DNA of 64,000 nucleotides from Triglochin maritima (lineage: Eukaryota > Streptophyta > Magnoliopsida > Alismatales > Juncaginaceae): the NCBI GenBank assembly GCA_963682175.1, contig OY821771.1, positions 27,672,201-27,736,200 on the forward strand, read 5' to 3'. Shown piece by piece: positions 45,976 through 58,095 of the stretch. Each line of letters opens with the position of its first letter. Position 1 is the stretch's first letter. The notes beneath the pieces are model-generated. The model saw only the letters and a list, made by a program, of their open reading frames with translations, was not told the DNA's origin and did no database searches. The position numbers and the translations under genes are program-made.

Positions 45976-47516
45976 TGATTGATCGTTTTATTTAAACCGC
46001 AAGTGCACGACCGCGTTGAAGCGGTGACAAATATGGGTCGTCCACTGGGAGATGTGTCGACGTTTGGTTTGTTCGAATGCAAGAGGTAAAAGAAGGAGAG
46101 AAAGGTTGGTTACACTAAACTACCCTAAGATGCAAATGGAAATGGAAGACAAGCAAGAATACTAAACCCCAAAGGGGGTAGAGAAATAATGTGAACATAA
46201 AGAAATATATGTGTGTGTATTCGTTAAGCTCCTCACAACATGTAGTGCATGAAATCATAAAACTACATCCAACTTTGCCTCCACATGAATTAAGATAGGA
46301 CTACATCATTAAAACATACAAGACAATAATTGAAATGAATCTAAATGAACTAAAGTATAAAGATTAGACCTTACTATGCCTCCACATGAATTAAGATAAG
46401 ACTATATCATTAAAACATACAAGACACGTTAACCAAGGTAAAGGCAACAAGAGTATATACACTACAACTTGTGTTTCCAATATTAATTCCATCCATATTC
46501 TAACCTTATCATTCCCCATAAAATAGGTCCACTAATCAAAGCATAGGCTAAGCTTCATTCAAGAGCATTAGCATATCAAAGCTAAGAGTGGAGACCCATT
46601 AGATGGTTATGGAAATCATATAAAGCTCAAGGGATTAAGATAACACACACTTAATACACTACATGATTATATCACATATTTCTCCACCCCCCAAATGGGG
46701 ATGGAACTACTCACACATATTTAAAATAACTACTCTAACAAAATGAATCATTATACTGAAATGAAACTACATTAATCAAGCAAGAAATATTAAAGAACCA
46801 TAAAACAAAACAAACAAGCAAGCATGCATATGAAAGGAAATTAAACTAAGAGAGAAACAACACAATTACAGGAAAACATCTATTATTAACTCACTCAAAT
46901 TACAAGCAGCTCTTCCTTCACCAGAGTTTTGCTTCAATGCTTCACTCTTAGTAGGGAAGATGCCACCAAAGAGAGAGATGGATACAATGGCAGGTGAAAA
47001 GTTCTATTTATAAGCATGGAAAAAGCTAATCCGGGACAATCCCTCGATGTGGGACTAAACCAATACCAAAAATAGCCGAAACAAACATTAATACAAGTCC
47101 AGGAGAAAACTTAGCGGATCTGGGATGATCCAGACCGCCATTTGGCGGTGTATAAGGCCCAGATCCGTCTGGGTTTTGTGTTGGGCTTTGCTGGAAGTGT
47201 TTCTTGGTCTTGGGTGCATCTACTTGGTCTGTTGGAGCTCTGCCCCGAATCGAATTGCCAAAATACTCCCCATGATGGTGTGGAGTTTCCTATTTTGCTC
47301 TTAGGTCCTTCGGTCTTACGATCAGGTCCTTCTCCCTTGCATCTTAGTCCCCAGGTCTTACAATTAAGTCCTTTTTCCAACTTTTGGGTCCTTTCATGGC
47401 TCTTCTCTTCAAACCTCTTTATTCCTGAAAACTAAACATAAAACTCGTCACGTAGCATTGCTTAGGTGTAATAATGGATATAAGGTACACATATAAGTAT
47501 GAAATGATGACAATCA
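45976..47516 (-). mobile_element. Array LTR 1 (1,541 bp, complete)
   Basis: Plus runs tgattgatcgttttattt...gatgacaatca, TG...CA. The polypurine complement aatacccccacacct follows at 47517, so this is the 3' LTR of a minus-strand element. The minus TATA box TATAAATA lies at 47005-47012. A gaccgccatttggcggtg near-palindrome lies about 120 bp upstream of it. Confidence 0.88.
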
Positions 47517-49111
47517 AATACCCCCACACCTATGTTTTTGCTAGTCCCGAGCAAAACAAAGAAAGAGAAAAGCAAACGAAATACAAGAAATCCTAACTCA
47601 CTTTCGTAGGAATCACGGTTGCACTTAGCACGTGCAACAAGCCGTTAAACATCCTTGTAGCCAAGGAGGAGGAGTGTTGTATCCTGAGGCTTTTCAGCGG
47701 ATACACCCACAAAATCCGAACAAGATGCATTATTCAATCTAGACCTCGACTCGTTGGACAAATTTTGTCGATCAATGGACGCGGTAATGCTACAGGCCGA
47801 CTCTATATAGGTGATCAGTCCACACCTAGCCTAATCAACCATTCGTGCAAGTTAAATAAGGAATTAAGTGAAAGACATGGACAACCTCAACATCCTCAAG
47901 TGCTACAAAGTCTAAAGTCCATTAAGGTTCTTATTTGCATTACCATTTTTTTTCTTTTCTTAATTTTTTTTCTTTTTCTTTTTATTAGTTGGAGCTTCAT
48001 TCTCCCAGGGTCAGGTTTCGTGCATCATTCCCCATGATGACTTACACTATCACGTACACCTTTCCCCAAATCTCCACATAGGGCAATCCCTACCACCCGT
48101 GTAACGAGAGTTTGGTCGCGCATCCCAAGTCAGATGACTCGAAAGCACCAAGCACAAAGTCCCCTCAGACCTACTTTCCCGAGTGATAGGAGCCGTGCGA
48201 GAAGAGAGAACACCTACTCACTTATTTCTTATCTACACATGAACCAAAACCCCTACACTAATGTATCACAACAAGATTTAGAGGGTCCTTGACTACAACA
48301 AACTGCCTTAAGTTAACAGACACGAATTATTGACTCACTAGGTTCGGGGTGGACTTCATTAAATGTTTGAGCACTGAAGCCCTATGATTACTCACCCAAA
48401 AAAAAAACTAGGGTGCATCCTAACGACTCGATAAATCCAAAAGTCACTGTACTAGATATCTTAATGCATCCAGTTCAATACAATTTTGGGAGCTTTCTTT
48501 TTACTTTGTCTCTCAACGGCTTTGCACATGCTAAACACACGCAAAACCCACAAAACATTTTCTTTCGCAAACACATGAAGATTTTGAAAGAAATGTGGAA
48601 ATTTTAAAGCACTAGGCAAGCAAAAGAAGACAAGTCACCCAAGCATCATGGCAAACAGATTTATCAATATTAAATGCATCACACATGACCCTAACAATGC
48701 ACACAAAAGAAATAAAATCAACGGAAAAAGACTCAACTATGTACACACGTAAAACACCCCCCCCCCCACACCTACTTCATGCATTGTCCTCAATGAATGT
48801 GAGCAAGATACTACATGGATTTATGCATGAAAAAGGAGAGGTCTCACCAACATGAAGTACAAAGGGAAGTTCAAGGTCATGTTGATGGACACAAACCCGA
48901 ATTTCCTCAAAACCTGTGAGATACTTAAAAAGGGAGATAAAATACGTGAAAGAAATGGGGCCCAAATACACAAGGGTTGGAGCCCACAACAATCGATGCT
49001 CACTGAAGGAGTCTTTTATTGTACTTATTTTTTTTATAGTATAACTATGTACAAACATAAGTTCCCATCTTCATTTGTCAAAAGACATCAAATGGGAACC
49101 TCAAAAGTGGG

Positions 49112-50640
49112 TCAATGCACTTGGAAAGGGAACATGACACCACGCGGGGCCAGAATACGCATGCGTGGGCCCCCTTCACAAAGAGCACCAGATGAAATGA
49201 GAGGTTCATGAATTGGACGCAAAGGCGTCTCATTCAAAGGATCAAACTGAAAGAGCTTGAACCTCTCAAGAGTTTGGGAAAGATGGGGCAACGGAAGAAG
49301 AGTTTCTCCCGTTGCTGTGCTGAAGTTATGATCGTCAATCCAAACTCTCCAACCAACAAGCTGGTGCATCGGAACGAGGTCAAGAACCTCGTTAGGCATG
49401 TCCGACACACCAGGCGAACAAAAAGTGGGTCTCATACCCAAGGTATCCTCCAAGGAACTCCTAATACCCTCATGACCAATGTAGTTGTTTGATGTTCCAT
49501 CATTTCCAAGATGATCAGGAACAATAGTGAGAGGCAAACTCTAATCAGGTTATTTGAAATTGAGGGGACTAGGGAGCTTTTTCTCCACTAGAGGTGAGTC
49601 CTTAGGAGGTACAACAATAAGGTCATGTGGCTCAAGGGCCAGAGGACAAGAAGATAAGGCACAATCATGTGTCGACTCGTAATGAAGCTGGTGCATGTTA
49701 TTCTCAATATGGATCGAATCGTCCACCAAGTGATCGTGAATTGAAACCCCAAGTCCCTCAGACTGACTAGGAGTTTGACTTTGAAAGATTGTGGTCTGAA
49801 TTTGTGGATGTGGTGGTGGCGGTTCGATATCAAAAGATGAATCCTCATGTTGACAAGAAAAGTTACTCTCCTCACGTTCACGTAATTGCTGCGACATTTG
49901 ACTCACTTGCAGTGCCATATTTTGTATGTACTGTTGAATGATTTCCATGACCGTAAGGAAAGTTTGTTTTGAGGAATCAGGTATGTTGTCAACTTTGAGA
50001 TCCAAGTCAGAGCTTGAGAAATTTTGGGGTTGGGTGTTAATGGGTTGAGAATGAGTCCAATGATTAGACGTGGGGTGTTGGTAGAATTCTGGGTATTCGG
50101 GAGGAGGATACTGGGGTGGAAATGAAGTATAAGAATTTGAATACGAATTGTCTCCCCACGAATCCATCCCTCTCGGGTTGTACGCGGATGCGTAATGGTA
50201 AGATTGAGCATTTTGGGAAAATGTATGCTCATACTCAGGCTCTGGGGGAACAAAAGGACATTCCCCGAAATCATGACCACTCAACCCACAATAGTGACAC
50301 GGTACGACTACTGGAGCCACTGGTGCACTCATGTCTTCTACCACATGCATGAAAGAGGCCAAAGGTTCTTGCAATGTCTCAGTTTGATGACCAACATATG
50401 ATCCGACGTAACTAGATGGTGGTCTAGCAGTCGGTGCCTCTCTCATGTTACCCCAATATGAAGATGGCTCAGTCACACAATGAGGATTTTCCCAACCACA
50501 CGAGGTGTTCGTCTGAGCCACCCCAGGTTGCATGGGTCCGGAATACCAGGACAAATTGTCCTGGTCCTAACAATGATATGGATGGTCGCCCATGTAACCT
50601 TCCATCTCCACAAAGAACTCTAGAGTCGACCACTCTCACC
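49112..50640 (-). pseudogene. Gag-like protein with zinc knuckle, copy 1
   Basis: On minus, GYMGDHPYHC is followed by TAG, where element B has TGG. The frame then stays open from 50554 for 334 codons: SWYSGPMQPGVAQTNTSCGW and so on. Residues 86-99 form a CCHC knuckle, CHYCGLSGHDFGEC (C-x2-C-x4-H-x4-C). A Tyr/Pro/Gln-rich linker (YPPPEYPEFYQHP) follows, then a short predicted helix (SDSSKQTF-like), and acidic text ending SPLNFK. The stop there is TAA where copy 2 has CAA and continues (QPDESLPLTIV). A further related frame lies at 49537-49112. Gag of the Asp-PBS gypsy family is the best reading; the capsid half is missing. Confidence 0.7.
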
Positions 50641-51718
50641 ACCACGAGGCTAAACTCGTAAAAAGTGCCCGACTCGACCCTAAAAATGCTACCAGAGAGT
50701 GTAAAGGGGAGGAGACTATAACGTAGAAGAAGGTGAGAAGAAGATGACTCAGAGGAGAAGGGAAGAATCCCTAAAGCTAGCGTGGGTAACGGGAGAGGGT
50801 AGAAGCCTAATCTAGCAAGCACGACTCAAACAATGTAAGACAATGGGTCGTTAGGCTAGACGACGCCTAACTTCGAGGTCACTAGTCTCGACACGCCTCA
50901 CCTCCCTACAACGAAGACCACAATGCCCAGCAAGTGATACCAGATCCGGAGATCCAGCACCTCCTACTATGGACAAGGTAGGCAACGCCGATCAGGCCAT
51001 TACGGTCTCAACTAGATCACTCTCCTAGTGCGTCCAAAATCCTTAGGGTCAATGTCTACTTGCTTTTAGAATTAAGGCTTTGATTAAGCGTTATTTTTGG
51101 GGCCAAGGAAAGGGTGATGAAATCCCCCACCTTATCTTTTATAGGACAACCCCTCCTTAGTAGCGTTTTGAGCTTAAATCTAGCAATCAATCACTCCAAT
51201 CAAACGCTCAACTCACTCTTGTCCCGATGCACCTTACTAACTAATGCATGATCGAAACATGCATGAATGAGAGATTTGGGTGCACGTACCTCACGCCAGC
51301 AATCAACAACAAAATGTAAAGCAAAGAAAAGACAAATGCATGCAAGGTCTACACATGATGCATGACCTAGATGGCAAAAAGTCTAATATTTTGCTTTGAG
51401 TTTTATGGTCCAAGTTCATTAAAGGGGATTGAAATTAAATCTGGGAGCAAACTAAAAGTCACAACATGCAAAATGGTACTCCCAGATAACTAAAATGAAC
51501 CAACAAGCAACCAGAACAAAACTGAGAGAAAATGAGGCTCACCAAGCCGCCAATTGGCGGTCCCAGACCGCTGATTGGCGGTCAGTTTTGCGTTATTGGC
51601 TTTCAAATTCCTCCAGTCCCTTACCCTTGATCCTCAGAATGCCTGAAACACACAAAAACTAAAAAACAAAAAATTAAAACCACTCGAATCGTCCAAACCA
51701 AAGTATGGACAGAGCACC

Positions 51719-51736
51719 TCCCCGGCAACGGCGCCA
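51719..51736 (-). other. Primer-binding site, tRNA-Asp type
   Basis: Minus reads TGGCGCCGTTGCCGGGGA, complementary to the 3' end of plant tRNA-Asp. It is five bases from the LTR end at 51742. This primer is used by Athila/Tat-type gypsy elements. Confidence 0.85.
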
Positions 51737-51741
51737 AAACT

Positions 51742-53283
51742 TGATTGATCGTTTTATTTAAACCGCAAGTGTACGACCGCGTTGAAGTGGTGGCAAATAC
51801 GGGTCGTCCACTGGGAGGTGTGTCGACGTTTGGTTTGTTCGAAGGTGAGAGGTAAAAGAAGGTGAGAAAGGTTGGTTACACTAAACTACCCTAAGATGCG
51901 AATGGAAATGGAAGAGAAGCAAGAAAACTAAACCCCAAAGGGGGTAGAGAAATAATGTGAACATAAAGAAGTGTGAGTGCGTGTGTTCATTAAGCTCCTC
52001 ACAACATGTAGTGCATGAAATCATAAAACTACATCCAACTTTGCCTCCACATGAATTAAGATAAGACTACATCATTAAAACGACAAGACAATAATTGAAA
52101 TGAAGCTAAATGAACTCAAGTATAAAAACTAGACCTTACTATGCCTCCACATGAATTAAGATAAGACTATATCATTAAAACATACAAGACACGTTAACCA
52201 AGGTAAAGGCAACAAGAGTACATACACTACAACTTGTGTTTCCAATATTAATTCCATCCATATTCTAACCTTATCATTCCCCATAAAATAGGTCCACTAA
52301 TCAAAGCATAGACTAAGCTTCATTCAAGAGCTTTAGCATATCAAAGATAAGAGTGGAGACCCATTAGATGGTTATGGTAATCATATAAATCTCAAGGGGC
52401 TAAGATAACACACACTTAATACACTATATGATTATATCACACATTTCTCCACCCCCCAAATGGGGATGGAACTACTCACACATATTTAAACTAACTACTC
52501 TAAAAAAATGAAGCATTATACTGAAATGAAACTACACTAATCAAGTAAGAAATATTAAAGAAGCATAAAACAAAACAAACAAGCAAGCATGCATATGAAA
52601 GGAAATTAAACTAAGAGAGAAACAACACAATTAAAGGAAAGCATCTATTATTAACTCACTCAAATTACAAGCAGCTCTTCCTCCACCAGAGTTTTTCTTT
52701 AATGCTTCACTCTTAGTAGGGAAGATGCTACCAAAGAGAGAGATGGATACAATGGAAGGTGAAAAGTTCTATTTATAAGCATGGAAAAAGCTAATCCGGG
52801 ACAATCCCCCGATGTGGGACTAAACCAACACAAAAAATAGCCTAAACAAACATTAATACAAGTCGAGGAGAAAACTTAGCGGATCTGGGATGATCCAGAC
52901 CGCCAATTGGCGGTGTATAAGGCCCAGATCCGTCTGGGTTTTGTGTTGGGCTTTGCTGGAAGTGTTTCTTGGTCTTGGATGCATCTACTTGGTCTGTTGG
53001 AGTTCTGACCCGAATCGAATTGCCAAAATACTCCCCATGATGGTGTGGAGTTTCCTGTTTTGCTCTTAGGTCCTTCGGTCTTACGATCATGTCCTTCTCC
53101 CTTGCATCTTAGTCCCCAGGTCTTACAATTAAGTCATTTTTCCTACTTTTGGGTCCTTTCATGGCTCTTCTCTTCAAAACTCTTTATTCCTGAAAACTAA
53201 ACATAAAACTCGTCACGTAGCATTGCTTAGGTGTAATATAATGGATATAAGGTACACATATAAGTATGAAATGATGACAATCA
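51742..53283 (-). mobile_element. Array LTR 2 (1,542 bp, complete)
   Basis: Near-identical to LTR 1 (one base longer). TATA on minus at 52770-52777; palindrome gaccgccaattggcggtg at about 52899. It is shared by the two internal regions: 5' LTR for region 1 and 3' LTR for region 2. Confidence 0.88.
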
Positions 53284-55867
53284 AATACCCCCACACCTAT
53301 GTTTTTGCTAGTCCCGAGCAAAACAAAGAAAGAGAAAAGCAAACGAAATACAAGAAATCCTAACTCACTTTCGTAGGAATCACGGTTGCACTTAGCACGT
53401 GCAACAAGCCGTTAAACATCCTTGTAGCCAAGGAGGAGGAGTGTTGTATCCTGAGGCTTTTCAGCGGATACACCCACAAAATCCGAACAAGATGCATTAT
53501 TCAATCTAGACCTCGACTCGTTGGACAAATTTTGTCGATCAATGGACGCGGTAATGCTACAGGCCGACTCTATATAGGTGATCAGTCCACACCTAGCCTA
53601 ATCAACCATTCGTGCAAGTTAAATAAGGAATTAAGTGAAAGACATGGACAACCTCAACATCCTCAAGTGCTACAAAGTCTAAAGTCCATTAAGGTTCTTA
53701 TTTGCATTACCATTTTTTTTCTTTTCTTAATTTTTTTTCTTTTTCTTTTTATTAGTTGGAGCTTCATTCTCCCAGGGTCAGGTTTCGTGTATCATTCCCC
53801 ATGATGACTTACACTATCACGTACACCTTTCCCCAAATCTCCACATAGGGCAATCCCTACCACCCGTGTAACGAGAATTCGGTCGGCGCATCCCAAGTCA
53901 GATGACTCGAAAGCACCAAGCACAAAGTCCCCTCAGACCTACTTTCCCGAGTGATAGGAGCCGTGCGAGAAGAGAGAACACCTACTCACTTATTTCTTAT
54001 CTACACATGAACCAAAACCCCTACACTAATGTCTCACAACAAGATTTAGAGGGTCATTGACTACAACAAACTGCCTTAAGTTAACAGACACGAATTATTG
54101 ACTTACTAGGTTCGGGGTGGACTTCATTAAATGTTTGAGCACTGAAATCCTATGATTACTCACCCCCAAAGGAAAACTGGGGTGCATCCTAATGACTCGA
54201 TAAATCCTAAAGTCACTGTACTAGATATCTTAAAGCATCAAGTTCAAGACAATTTTGGGAGCTTTCTTTTTACTTTGCCTCTCAACGGTTTTGCACATGC
54301 TAAACACATGTAAAACCCACAAAACATTTTCTTTCGCAAACACATGAAGATTTTGAAAGAAATGTGGATATATCACTAGGGAAGCAAAAGTAGACAAGTC
54401 ACCCAAGGATCATGGCAAGCAGATATATCAATATTAAATGCATCACACATGACCCTAACAATGCACACAAAAGAAAATAAAATCAAAGGAAAAAGACTCA
54501 ACTATGTACACATGTAAAACACCCCCCACACCTACTTAATGCATTGTCCTCAATGAATGTGAGCAAGATACTACATGGATTTATGCATGAAAAAGGAGAG
54601 ATCTCACCAACATGAAGTACAAAGGGAAGTTCAAGGTCATGTTGATGGATACAAACCCAAATTTCCTCAAAACCTGTGAGATACTTAAAAAGGGAGATAA
54701 AATACGTGAAAGAAATGGGGCCCAAATACACAAGGGTTGGAGCCCACAACAATCGATGCTCACTGAAGGAGTCTTTTATTGTACTTTTTTTGAGTATAAC
54801 TATGTACAAACATAAGTTCCCATCTTCATTTGTCAAAAGACATCAAATGGGAACCTCGAAAGTGGGTCAATGCACTTGGAAAGGGAACATGACACCCTGC
54901 GAGGCCAGAATACGCATGCGTGGGCCCCCTTCACAAAGAGCACCAGATGAAATGAGAGGTTCATGAATTGGACGCAAAGGCGTCTCATTCAAAGGATCAA
55001 ACTGAAAGAGCTTGAACCTCTCAAGAGTTTGGGAAAGATGGGGCAATGGAAGAAGGGTTTCTCCCGTTGCGGTGCTGAAGTAATGATCGTCAATCCAAAC
55101 TCTCTAACCAACAGGCTGGTGCGTCTGAACGAGGTCAAGAACCTCGTTAGGCATGTCCGACACACCAAGTGAACAAAAAGTGGGTCTCATACCCAAGCTA
55201 TCCTCCAAGGAACTCCTAATACCCTCATGAGCAATGTAGTTGTTTGATGTTCCTGATCATTTCCAAGATGATCAGGAACAATAGTGAGAGGCAAACTCTC
55301 ATCAGGTTGTTTGAAATTGAGGGGACTAGGGAGCTCTTGCTCCACCAGAGGTGAGTCCTTAGGAGGTACAACAATAAGGTCATGTGGCTCAAGGGCCAGA
55401 GGACAAGAAGATAAGGCACAATCATGTGTCGACTCGTAATGAAGCTGGTCCATGTTATTCTCAATAGGGATCGAATCGTCCACCAAGTGATCGTGAATTG
55501 AAACCCCAAGTCCCTCAGACTGACTAGGAGTTTGACTTTGAAAGATTGTGGTCTGAATTTGTGGATGTGGTGGTGGCGGTTCAATATCAAAAGATGAATC
55601 CTCATGTTGACAAGAAAAGTTACTCTCCTCATGTTCACGTAATTGCTGCGACATTTGACTCACTTGCAGTGCCATATTTTGTATGTACTGTTGAATGGTT
55701 TCCATGACAGTAAGGAAAGTTTGTTTCGAGGAATCAGGTATGTGGTCAACCTTGAGGTACAAGTCAGAGCTTGAGAAATTTTGGGGTTGGGTGTTAATGG
55801 GCTGAGACTGAGTCCAATGATTAGACGTGGGGTGTTGGTAGAATTCTGGGTATTCGGGAGGAGGATA
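53284..55867 (-). mobile_element. Array internal region 2 (truncated)
   Basis: Colinear with 47517-50108, with small indels. It stops within gag: the rest of gag, the leader and the primer site are absent. It is joined to LTR 3 at ggata/aaggcaac, with a short amplified aaccaaggtaaaggca motif at 55889-55920. Confidence 0.82.
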
Positions 55868-55885
55868 AAGGCAACAAGAGTACAT
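55187..55885 (-). pseudogene. Gag-like protein, copy 2, C-terminal part
   Basis: Reads PPPEYPEFYQHPTSNHWTQS and onward as in copy 1, but lacks everything N-terminal including the zinc knuckle. It keeps Gln where copy 1 has a stop, then shifts frame near a tandemly doubled gatcatttccaagatgatcagg region at about 55255. Confidence 0.65.
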
Positions 55886-56998
55886 ACACTAACCAAGGTA
55901 AAGGCATTAACCAAGGTAAAGGCAACAATAGTACATACACTACAACTTGTGTTTCCATTATTAATTCCATCCATATTCTAACATTATCATTCCCCATAAA
56001 ATAGGTCCACTAATCAAAGCATAGGCTAAGCTTCATTCAAGAGCATTAGCATATCAAAGATAAGAGTGGAGACCCATTAGATGGTTATGGAAATCATATA
56101 AAGCTCAAGGGATTAAGATAACACAAACTTAATACACTACATGATTATATCACATATTTCTCCACCCCCAAATGGGGATGGAACTAATCACACATATTTA
56201 AACTAACTACTCTAACAAAATGAAGCATTATACTGAAATGAAACTACATTAATCAAGCAAGAAATATTAAAGAAGCATAAAACAAAACAAACAAGCAAGC
56301 ATGCATATGAAAGGAAATTAAACTAAGAGAGAAATAACACAATTAAAGGAAAACATCTATTATTAACTCACTCAAATTACAAGAAGCTCTTCCTCCACCA
56401 GAGTTTTGCTTCGAGGCTTCACTCTTAGTAGGGAAGATGCCACCAAAGAGAGAGATGGATACAATGGAAGGTGAAGAGTTCTATTTATAATTATGGAAAA
56501 AGCTAATCCGGGACAATCCCCCGATGTTGGACTAAACCAATACCAAAAATAGCCTAAACAAACATTAATACAAGTCCAGGACAAAACTTAGTGGATCTGG
56601 GATGATCCAGACCGCCAATTGGCGGTCTATAAGGCCCAAATCCGTCTAGGTTTTGTGTTGGGCTTTGCTGGAAGTGTTTCTTGGTCTTGGATGCATCTAC
56701 TTGGTCTGTTGGAGCTCCGACCCGAATCGAATTGCCAAAATACTCCCCATGATGGTGTGGAGTTTCCTGTTTTGCTCTGAGGTCATTCGGTCATACGATC
56801 AGGTCCTTCTCCCTTGCATCTTAGTCCCCAGGTCTTACAATTAAGTCATTTTTCCTACTTTTGGGTCCTTTCATGGCTCTTCTCTTCAAACCTCTTTATT
56901 CCTGAAAACTAAACATAAAACTCGTCACGTAGAATTGCTTAGGTGTAAGATAATGGATATAAGGTACACATATAAGCATGCTAAATGCCAACTAATCA
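55868..56998 (-). mobile_element. Array LTR 3 (partial)
   Basis: Matches LTR 1 from about 46435 to its end, so in minus orientation the U5 side (about 460 bp) is missing. TATA on minus at 56482-56489; palindrome gaccgccaattggcggtc at 56611. The end reads tataagcatgctaaatgcca, diverged from tataagtatgaaatgatgac, and borders the hAT sequence. Confidence 0.75.
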
Positions 56999-57005
56999 AT
57001 CTACC

Positions 57006-58095
57006 CCCCATGCTGAATGCCGACTCAGATGAAACGATGGAAACAACGACGCCATAAATATCTCGAGTAAGTTTTTGCAAAGTAGGATATTTGATACCAC
57101 TGGATTTCCACCAAGTTAATATTTCAAAGTTCTTATCCCTTGGCAAAACATCCTCATCCAAGTAGTGGTCTAACTCTGATTTTACATATCCCCTCTTTCT
57201 TTTCTTTGAATTGACAAACAAATCATTATCACTCATTTCGGCCTCGGAATTTGTCATAACAGAGCTTCCATCTGTCTCCATTGCACTAGAGGACTTTGTT
57301 TAGTACTCATGAAGCCAAGCATAGCAAACCTTTCGAACTCGATCTACTTCTGACTCAACCTTCTCTTCCCCGTAAATCTTCTCAAAATAGAACTCCAACA
57401 AGCATAGCTTATACCTTGGATCCAATACAGAACCAACTCCTAGGACTTCATTAGTTGTATCCCAATATTTTTTAAACTTGACTAACATTTCAGAAGCCAT
57501 TGATGATATCATCTGATCAGGACTATAACACCATTCCATCAAAGCCAATCAAATCTCACAAATTTTGGGGAATCCTAAATTTGAAGTGACAAACTTGGAA
57601 CCTAAAAAAACAATGTTGTGTCATAAAATATCTTCAACTTCTCACAATTTTTTTCACAATTAGTCCAATCACCTTCACTAGGCACATCCTCTCTTCGAAG
57701 AGCGAGTTTGTTTTCACGTTGTTGTAAACGGTAAAATACTTCCTTATTCTTAACTGCAACTTCTAACATTAGATAAGTTGAGTTCCACCTGATTTTACAA
57801 TCTAAAGACAACTTCTTCGATGAAGGAATTCTTAATTGTCATGCCGCTTCTTTAAATTTTTCTAACCTTTTTGTTGTTGTCGTCCGAAATTGCACAATAT
57901 GTCTTACTTTCTTAATGGCCTCATTAATTACAGACAACCCATCTTGTACAATTAAGTTCAGAATGTGAGCACAACAACGCATATGACAGAAGCTACCACC
58001 CATAGTTGTAGAAGTAATGATATTCACGTAAATTGCAGACAAATTGATATTCACGTAAATCATAGAGTAAATCCAACGAAGAGGAAACAATGAAG
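57006..58095 (-). pseudogene. hAT transposase, central and C-terminal part
   Basis: On minus: HMRCCAHILNLIVQDGLSV, KKLSLDCKIRWNSTYLMLEV, LVKFKKYWDTTNEVLGVGSV then LDPRYKL, and SELDHYLDEDVLPRDKNFEI then LTWWKSSGIKYPTLQKL. It ends in SESAFSMGGRLIS at the LTR array junction. These are hAT catalytic-end, RNase-H-fold linker and dimerisation motifs. In-frame stops lie at 57839 (TGA after KEAA) and 57300 (TAA). A frameshift lies at a T run near 57607. The BED zinc finger and N-terminal half are missing; 58096-58560 shows no coding match. Confidence 0.85.

Larger units (their letters stand above)
47517..51741 (-). mobile_element. Array internal region 1 (non-autonomous, gag-like only)
   Basis: Runs from the polypurine tract (minus, aggtgtgggggtatt) to the primer site at 51719-51736. 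It is 4.2 kb and has no protease, reverse transcriptase or integrase. The conserved hairpin ggttgcacttagcacgtgcaac lies at about 47625. An 11-C run lies at 48757-48767 (six C in copy 2). The leader at 51545-51585 holds two adjacent palindromes, ccgccaattggcgg and ccgctgattggcgg. The gag-like pseudogene at 49112-50640 is annotated separately. Confidence 0.8.

Noticed and set aside
47765..48037. 90-codon plus-strand frame, also at 53532-53804
   Set aside because: The second copy is only the duplicated internal region of the LTR array. The frame ends in a T-rich hydrophobic stretch and matches nothing known.
48852..49211. 119-codon plus-strand frame opposite gag-like sequence
   Set aside because: It lies antisense to the family's gag region and has no recognisable motif.
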